Shown here: piece by piece, positions 14,174 through 20,560 of the stretch
How positions within the stretch are numbered: position 1 is the first letter of the stretch
How the letters are laid out: each line of letters opens with the position of its first letter
Source: an uncultured Clostridia bacterium
GTDB taxonomy: Bacteria; Bacillota; Clostridia; Oscillospirales; CAG-382
Direction: 5' to 3'
NCBI GenBank assembly: GCA_947305675.1
Contig: CAMZED010000013.1
Coordinates: forward strand, 1 to 22,661
DNA length: 22,661 nucleotides
Notes under the pieces: model-generated
The model's input: the letters and a program-made list of their open reading frames with translations, nothing else
The model's database searches: none
What the model was told of the DNA's origin: nothing
Program-made: the position numbers and the translations under genes

Positions 14174-14716
14174 TTATATACGCCAGCTTTTCATTGCGTT
14201 TATAATGCCTTTGTAGTTTTTGCGAACGTCTTTTCCGCTCATTTTTTCGACCTGCTCTTTCGTAAAAGCCTGCTCGGTCGATCCGTCGGAATAGGCGCGC
14301 GCACCTTTTTCGGAATTCTTGCGGTTAACGCTTTCGGCGTATCCGGCAAGCTCTTCGTTCATCACTTTATAAAGCGCATAGGCGTAGGGAAGCGATATCC
14401 CTTTTGCCGCGTCCTCCCAAACCTCGTCGGGAATATCTTCCGCTGAAACTCCGGGGAACAGTTCTCTGAACTTCTTAACGTCGTTTTCGGCTTCGGCGTC
14501 GGCTTCGATCTGCTTTTCTTCGGCGCGCCTGCGCTTTTTGTCTTCGCGTGCCTGCATTATCTCCTCCGCTATCGATTCGGGTATCCCTTCGGGGATCGCC
14601 TCCTCGGTTCCGAACTGCTTTTCGACCTGTTCCATGAATTCGTCGATACGCATTCCCGCGCCGTCGGCGAGATCATAGATCATATCAAGTATTTTTTCGT
14701 TGTCGATCCTTTTCAT
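14174..14716 (-). CDS. Phage scaffolding protein
   Basis: 180 aa; the ATG at 14716 overlaps the portal stop (ATGA). The protein is highly charged and helical: MRIDEFMEQVEKQFG, SIAEEIMQAREDKKRRRAEE, and a poly-charged KQIEADAEAENDVKKFREL. The C-terminal third (VWEDAAKGISLPYAYALYKV, then TEQAFTKEQVEKMSGKDVRK ending KSWRI) is the typical end of Firmicutes phage scaffold-like proteins, where a basic helix-loop-helix binds coat protein. It lies between portal and coat as in P22 (gp8). It is expected to be lost from the mature particle. Confidence 0.75.
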   Translation of the reverse strand: MKRIDNEKILDMIYDLADGAGMRIDEFMEQVEKQFGTEEAIPEGIPESIAEEIMQAREDKKRRRAEEKQIEADAEAENDVKKFRELFPGVSAEDIPDEVWEDAAKGISLPYAYALYKVMNEELAGYAESVNRKNSEKGARAYSDGSTEQAFTKEQVEKMSGKDVRKNYKGIINAMKSWRI

Positions 14717-16290
14717 TTTGTCGAGTTTTCTCCTTCCGCCGCTATCGCCGCCTCGGCGGCGATCCGCAGCTCTTTAATAAGTCCTTCTTTGTCGGGTATA
14801 AGCCCGGCGGGGATGCGTTCGAGATACTGGACCGTATCGATTTTGCCGAGCCTTAAAAGGTTGTCGAGCGTGTTAAGCGACGATATTTCGCTCCAGTAAC
14901 TCCCCGCGCCAACGTCCACCGTACAGTTGAACAGAACGTTTTTGTATTTCGAAAAATTGAACTGCTCGAACTTTTCGGTCTCGCCGTCAAGATATCCCAC
15001 AAAACGCCTGTTGTCGTAATATGCGAGCATAAAATCAAGCCAGATAAGCCCGATCTGCTCGACAAATCCGTAAAGCCCGCGTTTTATGTTCTCCAGAGGC
15101 ACCGAAGCCGAGTTCTGCAGCGCCAGGATCGCGCTTGTGTTGGTGGGCAGCACATCACCCAAAGCGGTATCCGTCGCGCCGAGAAACTCTTTTGTGTTCT
15201 CTATCGCCATACTTATTACGTCGAGCATTCCCGATTGCATCGGCCCGGGCGTTATAACTTTCGCGGCGTTTTCCACCGGACCGTTCACCGCGATCGCTTC
15301 GCCGACCCGGTTCGACCATCCGTCCAGCATTGTCGAATCGTAGACGACTTTCGAAAACGCGGTGTCCATCATATGTTTCATCACCATCGCGAAACCTTTG
15401 TTGATGAATATCTGGTTTTCGATCAGTCCGGTCCCCACGGCTTGCCCGTGCCAGCTGTTTTTTACCGGAGTCCAGTTGAAATAAGCAATGGGATAAAGCC
15501 TGAGCGAGGTGTCGGTGGTATCTTTTATTACCGCGTTTTTGACCGATTTACGGTATAAAACGTGTCCGTTTTCGTCTTTCCACAACTTTATAAGCGAAAT
15601 GCATTTTGTGTCGCCAAGCTCTTTTTTCGCCATATCTCCGGCGAATTCCGCGGTGTCGGAATCGGGTTTTATCTTTTCTGCCGTCTCTTTCGGCATACCC
15701 GAACGGATCGCCTGCGCTTTAAGACTATCGATCGTTTCGCGCTGGGAAATAAGAATGTACGGCTGTTTCTGAACGTCTTTTGCGTTGGGATCACCGAAGA
15801 AAACGTTGGTGTTGTCGACGTTCACAGTGACAAAATCTCCGGTGAACGCCTGACCGGTACGAACGTCCGGGTCCCAATAGGTATAGCATATACCGTCGCC
15901 GGAAACGGCGGCGTCGGTCAGCGATGAAGCGATAAGACTTTCCATTTTGTTCTTCCGCCAACGCATTTCCGCTATGCGGTTCAACTTGTCAGAGGCGATA
16001 TTCGCTTCCTCCTCGCTCAAACCGTCGCCGCCGCCCGGAGAGGTGATTGTATAGCGCATCTTCACCGAATTTTGCATTATGCTGCTGGTAAAATAGCCGA
16101 TGATGCGCTTAAAGATGTTGAACACCGGCTTCGGCAGGCCGTTTGAATCGATATTATCCCATTGATCGCCTCTGTAAAACCGTTCGTTGGTGTTCACCTT
16201 GTTGTAAAGATCTATCGAGTAGTTATACTCTTTTCCTTTTTCATACAGCCGCCACTCTTCGGTAAACGGCTCGCTTATAAAAGGCTTCAT
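14713..16290 (-). CDS. Phage portal protein, P22-like
   Basis: 525 aa from ATG 16290 (AAAGGAG 12 bases upstream); a TTG at 16317 overlapping the terminase stop would add 9 residues and is less likely. The N-terminal part YNKVNTNERFYRGDQWDNID and then GLPKPVFNIFKRIIGYFTSS is the standard opening of P22-type portals. The middle has SDKLNRIAEMRWRKNKMESL, DAAVSGDGICYTYWDPD, VNVDNTNVFFGDPNAKDVQK and QPYILISQRE, the wing-domain strands, and KNSWHGQAVGTGLIENQIFIN, NKGFAMVMKH for the stem side. ATDTALGDVLPTNTSAILAL is the conserved clip-proximal helix. It forms the dodecameric ring through which DNA is packed. Shorter than P22 gp1 (725 aa) because the long C-terminal barrel is missing, as usual in Firmicutes phages. 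Confidence 0.9.
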   Translation of the reverse strand: MKPFISEPFTEEWRLYEKGKEYNYSIDLYNKVNTNERFYRGDQWDNIDSNGLPKPVFNIFKRIIGYFTSSIMQNSVKMRYTITSPGGGDGLSEEEANIASDKLNRIAEMRWRKNKMESLIASSLTDAAVSGDGICYTYWDPDVRTGQAFTGDFVTVNVDNTNVFFGDPNAKDVQKQPYILISQRETIDSLKAQAIRSGMPKETAEKIKPDSDTAEFAGDMAKKELGDTKCISLIKLWKDENGHVLYRKSVKNAVIKDTTDTSLRLYPIAYFNWTPVKNSWHGQAVGTGLIENQIFINKGFAMVMKHMMDTAFSKVVYDSTMLDGWSNRVGEAIAVNGPVENAAKVITPGPMQSGMLDVISMAIENTKEFLGATDTALGDVLPTNTSAILALQNSASVPLENIKRGLYGFVEQIGLIWLDFMLAYYDNRRFVGYLDGETEKFEQFNFSKYKNVLFNCTVDVGAGSYWSEISSLNTLDNLLRLGKIDTVQYLERIPAGLIPDKEGLIKELRIAAEAAIAAEGENSTK

Positions 16291-16313
16291 TAAACTTGCG
16301 TTCTCCTTTCGGA

Positions 16314-17666
16314 TCAATATGCCAAAAATTCTTCATATCCGTCGCTTTTGCAAGCCCTGTCGGCAAAAGCATATATCCCCGGACTGCTTTGTTCCCTTTT
16401 CGGGACGGGATGCGGCTGGCGCGACATCAGCGCGTAACGAAGCGCCTCCGGCGCGTGCGTAAGCTCGTGCGGGTAGTTCGCGGCGTCCTCTTTAACACGC
16501 TCGTCGAACCTCAGAAGCGGGAGACAGCGAATAAGGTTCCTGCAGCCGCTGTCGATCACCAGTTTCGGCTCTGCGCCGAAATCGCTCCCGCTTTTAAGGT
16601 ACTCCCGCACTATCCTCCAGCCGGTAATGCGCGAATCGTCGGCTTTTATCATCTGCTTCAATCCGGTTCCCGTCATTATCTCGAACCCGCTTTTGCCGGT
16701 TTCCTGCCTGCGATTCCACAAATCCGGCGAAGCGACAGTATATCTCACGGTTTCGTTTTTGTCTGTCGCGTCGATGATCTTACGCGCCGCCTCCGAAAGC
16801 AGCAGACCGCTTTCGTAAAGTTCGCGGTAGACGGTAACTCTTCCGTCCTGATCGACGCAGCACCACAGACAGCAGGTCATATCCAACCCGTAATCGAGCG
16901 CTCTGAATCTCAGCCCTCCCTGCGGAAGCTCGACGTTTTGCCTGACGTGCCTTTGAGGATCGAATTCGGGGAAGAAAGCACCTTCAAAAGCGTCCCAATC
17001 GCCGTAAAGCATCGCTTTTCTGCGCGCTTCGGGCAGATTCATAAGCGCGTCGATATATTCCGGGTTGTTGTTCATGATAAAACTGTTGTCGAACACCAGG
17101 CTTTTTATAAACAGGTAATCTTCGGGTTTTTCGCTGCCACGGAACTCCCGGTCGATAAATCTTCTTTTCACCCATTCGTGTCCGACTCCGCCGGGGTTGC
17201 AGGTAAAATACATCCTCGGGACGAATTTTCGGCTCATATAGCCGCTTGCGCGGTTGCTTTCGGTAAGCGCCTGAAACTGGAACTCGGTAAAATGAGTCGC
17301 TTCCTCCATACCGATTACTTCATACGCCTGCCCCTGAAACTGCAAAACGTCGCTCTCGCTGTCGCAATATCCAAGGCGTATGCGCGATCCGTTCACGAAC
17401 CTGAACTCTTTTTCGGTTGCGGAATAATCGGCGATACCGTCAAGCATTTTTCGCATGGGGATAAGATGGTTTTCGCGCAGTTCAGGCAGAGTTCGCCTCA
17501 AAAGCAATATCTGTATCCCGGCGTAATTCAACGCAAGCAGTATCAGCTTCACTCTCATCGCCCAACTCTTTCCTCCGCCGCGCGCTCCGCCGTAAGCGGT
17601 GTATTTCGCGGTGGATTCAAAAAACAAACGTTGTTTCTCGTTCGGGATAAGAGTTACGGTTTTCAT
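16314..17666 (-). CDS. terL: Terminase large subunit
   Basis: A 450-aa DNA-packaging motor. ATP-binding motifs: Walker A GGARGGGKS (26-34), Walker B YEVIGMEEATHF (115-126, catalytic Glu121/122), coupling motif TCNPGG (155-160). The nuclease half begins at ALDYGLD (Asp258 first acidic ligand), with a second acid in SPDLW (about 310-315) and the C-terminal HAPEALRY, where the usual 'D' of the third motif is replaced by His/Pro-Glu; the Glu may serve as the ligand. Length is normal. ATG 17666 overlaps the small-subunit stop (ATGA), so the two are coupled. A long opposite-strand open frame over this gene is a shadow. Confidence 0.93.
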   Translation of the reverse strand: MKTVTLIPNEKQRLFFESTAKYTAYGGARGGGKSWAMRVKLILLALNYAGIQILLLRRTLPELRENHLIPMRKMLDGIADYSATEKEFRFVNGSRIRLGYCDSESDVLQFQGQAYEVIGMEEATHFTEFQFQALTESNRASGYMSRKFVPRMYFTCNPGGVGHEWVKRRFIDREFRGSEKPEDYLFIKSLVFDNSFIMNNNPEYIDALMNLPEARRKAMLYGDWDAFEGAFFPEFDPQRHVRQNVELPQGGLRFRALDYGLDMTCCLWCCVDQDGRVTVYRELYESGLLLSEAARKIIDATDKNETVRYTVASPDLWNRRQETGKSGFEIMTGTGLKQMIKADDSRITGWRIVREYLKSGSDFGAEPKLVIDSGCRNLIRCLPLLRFDERVKEDAANYPHELTHAPEALRYALMSRQPHPVPKREQSSPGIYAFADRACKSDGYEEFLAY

Positions 17667-18082
17667 TTAGCCCAAGCCTCCGTCTTGCCTTTGAATATCA
17701 CCTGCTCGCCGAACTCCCGTTCATTGTCTTCGGGTTTGTCGCGATACCCGTGGTTGTTCTTAAGATCGAACGAAAGCACCGAAGCCGGGATCTTTCCGTT
17801 GAATGCCAATTGTTTTTTGATCATTGCGATGCGGTTGCGCGCCCGCTTTAAAGTCGCCCCGACCTTTTTGTCGTTCATCAGCTCAAGGATCTCGTCGCGC
17901 GTTGTGCCCAGATATTCGGCAAGCGATTCGATGTCGGCTATTTCTCCGCTGACCGCCAGGTACTCTTCGAAATAATTCCTTATCTTTTCATCCAGCTCGC
18001 TGTCCGCCCAACGCCCGCCGCTTTTGGCGCGTTTCCTTACAGCCGTTTTTGCATAACCTTCTTTTTGCTTTTTCTCCGCTAT
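17663..18082 (-). CDS. terS: Terminase small subunit with non-standard start (ATA)
   Basis: The frame is open from after a TGA at 18091-18089. The recognisable protein begins by about codon 3 (AEKKQKEGYAKTAVRKRAKS), followed by GGRWADSELDEKIRNYFEEY, then a helix-turn-helix (DIESLAEYLGTTRDEILELM) and a C-terminal part (RARNRIAMIKKQLAFNGKIP, then SVLSFDLKNNHGYRDKPEDN) typical of Firmicutes small terminases, which bind pac/cos DNA. The first ATG in frame is at 17878 and would remove the whole DNA-binding half, so it is rejected. AAGGAG lies 9 bases before ATA at 18082 and 6 bases before ATC at 18085; ATA looks like a mutated ATG. Product 139 aa, a normal size. Whether it is still translated is uncertain. 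Confidence 0.75.
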   Translation of the reverse strand: MAEKKQKEGYAKTAVRKRAKSGGRWADSELDEKIRNYFEEYLAVSGEIADIESLAEYLGTTRDEILELMNDKKVGATLKRARNRIAMIKKQLAFNGKIPASVLSFDLKNNHGYRDKPEDNEREFGEQVIFKGKTEAWAK

Positions 18083-18088
18083 GATCTT

Positions 18089-18295
18089 TCACTCCTTGCT
18101 GTCGGCTTTTTTACCGACCGGACGGTTACACGGCGCAATAAAAATGTTCGTCCGCCCGTACCGTTTCCGGTCCGTTTTCAAACAGGCGCTCGGCAAACTT
18201 GCTTCCACCGGTGAAAAAGCCAGTCCGCCCTCCGCCTGCCCGGCACCTTCGACGCTTTTATTATAAGCCGCGCCGCCGCGTGTTTTCATCCCCAA
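18089..18295 (-). other. Low-confidence small ORF upstream of terS
   Basis: A 68-codon open frame (TTG at 18295 or ATG at 18289) ends in TGA directly before and in frame with terS, leaving AAGGAG inside its last codons. GGGG before the ATG is a poor ribosome site. A second minus-strand frame over the same DNA (ending TAA at 18126) also reads like protein (GGSKFAERLFENGPETVRAD), so the coding frame is unclear and both may be debris. The rest of the 358-base gap to 18440 holds a hairpin and the lipoprotein promoter only. Confidence 0.2.
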
Positions 18296-18306
18296 TAAAT
18301 CGCAGC

Positions 18307-18347
18307 CGCGCGGGCAGAGTTTATAAGGACCCGCGCGCGATTTTTTT
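18307..18347 (+). terminator. GC-rich hairpin with T-run between terS and the lipoprotein gene
   Basis: CGCGCGGG (18307-18314) pairs with CCCGCGCG (18330-18337), loop of 15, then CGATTTTTTT. There is no plus-strand gene upstream that it obviously serves, so it may be what is left of a former gene end or insulate the lipoprotein promoter. Confidence 0.6.
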
Positions 18348-18371
18348 GCGACAAAATCATCCTTTCGGCTA

Positions 18372-18400
18372 TTGCTTTAACAGCACAAAAGTGCTATTAT
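18372..18400 (+). promoter_or_regulatory. Promoter of the lipoprotein gene with a palindrome in the spacer
   Basis: TTGCTT (18372-18377), 17-base spacer, TATTAT (18395-18400). The spacer holds AGCAC AAAA GTGCT (18382-18395), a small inverted repeat that could be an operator. Confidence 0.55.
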
Positions 18401-18440
18401 ACAAAAAATGAAAAGAATAATCACAAAAGGTGGTAATATC

Positions 18441-19391
18441 ATGATAAAAAAATTATCGTTCCTGCTTGCGGCGCTCCTGCTGTTTTCGGCAATGCTCGCC
18501 GGCTGCGGCGGCGAAGTGTCCGGCCCGGCAGGGGTTTCCGCGCCTGAATCCGAAAGCAAAGCCGAATCCGAACCGCATGCTCTTTCCAAACCGGCTGACG
18601 TGTCCGAACCTTCGGGATCGTCCGATCCCGCCGTTTCTTCGGAACCTTCCGGGGACGAAAGCTCCGGACCCGTAAGCGAACCCGAGCCCGAAGATTCCTC
18701 TTCACCCGACGAAACCGAGATCGGCGCTTTGCCCAGGAAGCCCTCGTTTGACGAGACAAAACTTTTGTCGATGTCAAGCGACGAGATAGCCGAAAAGATC
18801 GTCTATCCCGCCATAAAAGCCTATGAATGCGTTATGAACCCCTACGACGTGTTCACCTACGTTACCGATGATGAAATGTCGCCCGTTATAACCGAGGTTG
18901 TCAACGGCGATAAATACGAATGGTTCATGACGGTAATAATGCCGGAAACGTTCGACGGCTGCGTCGCTTTCCTGCGGCAGTATTTTTCGCAGGAACTGAT
19001 CGATGAATTTATAAGCGAACGCTGTATGGTCGATCTGGACGGCAGGGCGGGGATATGGTGCGTTTCAGCCGAAAGCGACATAACCTATGAAACCAGCCGC
19101 TTTGAGTTTATCCAAGCAGACCTTGACAGAGGCGTTGCGTTTTTGAAGATCACATCCTGCTATATCAAAGACGAATATTTCGACAAAGAAGATTTCAGCG
19201 TCGACGCTGAAGAGATCTTTTCTCCGGAATATACAAACAGTTATTCGGTCGTCTTGAAGATGGTCAGGGAAGACGACGGAAACTGGATCTTCACCGGGTT
19301 CCTTCATTTGTGGAACGTGCTTTCCTGTTCGGAAGGCTTTACCTATTGCAACGGCGAGATCTTTAACGAAGCGCTCAAAAAACTTTCATAA
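18441..19391 (+). CDS. Lipoprotein of unknown function with Ser/Glu/Pro linker
   Basis: 316 aa. ATG 18441 is preferred over ATG 18408 because AAAGGTGG lies before it and the signal peptide starts there. Signal peptide MIKKLSFLLAALLLFSAMLAGC has a perfect lipobox LAGC; Cys22 is the lipid anchor. Residues about 23-95 are a Ser/Glu/Pro/Asp linker (SEPSG, SSEPSGDESSGPVSEPEPED). The globular part (from about 105) has mixed helix and strand: SSDEIAEKIVYPAIKAYECV, VFTYVTDDEM, FLRQYFSQELIDEFI, MVDLDGRAGIWCVSAESDITY, RGVAFLKITSCYI, SYSVVLKMVREDDGNWIFTG. The last pattern (strand, 'DDGNWIFTGFL') resembles NTF2-like or DUF-type lipoprotein domains, but I cannot name one. It stands alone between a promoter and a shared terminator. 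Confidence 0.8.
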   Translation: MIKKLSFLLAALLLFSAMLAGCGGEVSGPAGVSAPESESKAESEPHALSKPADVSEPSGSSDPAVSSEPSGDESSGPVSEPEPEDSSSPDETEIGALPRKPSFDETKLLSMSSDEIAEKIVYPAIKAYECVMNPYDVFTYVTDDEMSPVITEVVNGDKYEWFMTVIMPETFDGCVAFLRQYFSQELIDEFISERCMVDLDGRAGIWCVSAESDITYETSRFEFIQADLDRGVAFLKITSCYIKDEYFDKEDFSVDAEEIFSPEYTNSYSVVLKMVREDDGNWIFTGFLHLWNVLSCSEGFTYCNGEIFNEALKKLS

Positions 19392-19401
19392 CCGAAAAGA
19401 A

Positions 19402-19437
19402 AAAACGGCCGCTGATAATACTATCAGCGACCGTTTT
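19402..19437. terminator. Bidirectional terminator between the lipoprotein gene and hemW
   Basis: A 15-bp stem with one mismatch (AAAACGG...CGCTGATA arm, ATAC loop) lies between the two converging stops. On the minus strand it runs into TTTTTTCTTTTC, a strong T-run for the lepA-hemW transcript. Confidence 0.85.
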
Positions 19438-19453
19438 GCAGTTATATTCGGTT

Positions 19454-20560
19454 TTATATCAGAGTTGCTATTATCGCGTTCGAGACTCTGAACCCTTTAT
19501 CATTCAGGATCAGCCTTTCGCCGTCAAAAGTTCCGTAGCCGAGCCGCGCGATCCTCTTCGCAGCGTCTTTTTTCAAAGCCGGGACCGTTGCGCCCGCCGA
19601 GGTTCGCAGACCGAGCATAAGCCTTTCTTCCGCCATATCGTCTTTGCCGGTAACAGGCGCTTCTTCGTAATTTGTCGGAGCGAAAAGCCCTTCTTGGGCT
19701 TTTTTTATATAAGCGTTTACGTCAGGCGAAGAATAAAACCTTTTCCCGTTAAAAAATGAATGCGCCGCCGCGCCGAGCCCGAAATATTCGCCCATATCCC
19801 AATAAACGCTGTTGTGACGCGCCTTGAACCCCGGCTTTGCAAAAGAAGACACCTCGTAATGCTCGTACCCATTAGACTTTAAATAACCGCACAGCGAACC
19901 GTATTGCGCTTCCTCGACGTCTTCATCCGGGAAATCCAGCAGATCGCGTTTTGAATAAAAAGGCGTTTCTTCTTCGAGCTGAAGCGAATAAGCCGAAATA
20001 TGGTCGGGTCCAAGCGAAACGATCTTTTCAAGGCTTATTAAAAACCCTTCCGCGGTCTGCCCGGGCAGAGCGAACATCACATCGGCGCTCAGGTTGTCAA
20101 ATCCCGCCGCACGCGCGTAAGCAACGCATTTTTCAGCGGCGGCGTAATCGTGTATCCTGCCGAGGCGAGTCAATACAGCGTCGTCCGCCGACTGTATCCC
20201 CAATGATATCCTGTTGAACCCTGCCGCGCGCAGCGACTTGAGTTCTTCGGCGCCGGCGGTGCCGGGATTTACCTCAACGGTTATCTCGCAGTTGTCGGAG
20301 AGTCTGAAACCCGAAACCACGCTTTCGACAAGTTTACATAATCTGTTAACGCCCAAGACGGGCGGCGTCCCTCCGCCGAAATAAACGCTTATTATCCTTC
20401 TTTCGCGCGGGAGAAACGATATTTGTTTTTTGATCGCGTCGAAATAAAGCGCCTTTATCTCTTCGCCGGCGCGGGGCAGGGAATAAAAGGCGCAATATTC
20501 GCATTTTTTAACGCAAAAAGGGATGTGAAAATAAAGCGATAAGTCTTTATTCGTCGTCAT
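19454..20560 (-). CDS. hemW: HemW-like radical SAM heme chaperone
   Basis: 368 aa. The start is ATG 20560, which lies inside the end of lepA (14-base overlap); a longer upstream frame only covers lepA codons. Radical SAM motif CVKKCEYC (Cys16, Cys20, Cys23) binds a 4Fe-4S cluster; GGGTPPVL and the HemN-type SLGIQSADD follow, then SADVMFALPGQT, SAYSLQLEEET and HNSVYWDMGEYFGLGAAAHSFFN, all diagnostic of the HemN/HemW family. As in HemW proteins, the extra Cys of true coproporphyrinogen III dehydrogenase (CxxxCxxCxC) is absent (residue 25 is Tyr, in CAFY), so a heme-binding chaperone role is more likely than porphyrin oxidation. Databases often mislabel it as oxygen-independent coproporphyrinogen oxidase. 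Adjacency to lepA is common in bacteria. Confidence 0.9.
   Translation of the reverse strand: MTTNKDLSLYFHIPFCVKKCEYCAFYSLPRAGEEIKALYFDAIKKQISFLPRERRIISVYFGGGTPPVLGVNRLCKLVESVVSGFRLSDNCEITVEVNPGTAGAEELKSLRAAGFNRISLGIQSADDAVLTRLGRIHDYAAAEKCVAYARAAGFDNLSADVMFALPGQTAEGFLISLEKIVSLGPDHISAYSLQLEEETPFYSKRDLLDFPDEDVEEAQYGSLCGYLKSNGYEHYEVSSFAKPGFKARHNSVYWDMGEYFGLGAAAHSFFNGKRFYSSPDVNAYIKKAQEGLFAPTNYEEAPVTGKDDMAEERLMLGLRTSAGATVPALKKDAAKRIARLGYGTFDGERLILNDKGFRVSNAIIATLI

Larger units (their letters stand above)
9061..18085 (-). mobile_element. P22-like head/packaging prophage module, incomplete
   Basis: One minus-strand operon: small terminase, large terminase, portal, scaffold, coat, small beta protein, gp4-like, gp10-like, coiled-coil protein, holin, two small genes, terminator. 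The order follows the Salmonella phage P22 head block. No integrase, repressor, replication genes, tailspike or endolysin is present, and host-type genes flank both ends. I looked for a tRNA or a clear flanking direct repeat and found none. Base composition and codon choice look like the host genes by eye. Two genes carry lesions or odd signals (two TAG codons in the gp10-like gene, no ordinary start codon for terS). Confidence 0.85.

Noticed and set aside
16296..17975. Long plus-strand open frame (559 codons) opposite the terminase genes
   Set aside because: It lies antisense to terL and terS with all their family motifs, has no ribosome binding site and reads as low-complexity Arg/Phe-rich sequence. 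It is a compositional shadow.
18089..18091. TGA read as a sense codon joining the upstream frame to terS
   Set aside because: Many genes here, phage and host, end in TGA, including several coupled ones, so TGA is a stop in this genome.
9017..18440. Attachment sites or a tRNA target for the phage module
   Set aside because: I compared both edges by eye and found no convincing direct repeat and no tRNA gene.
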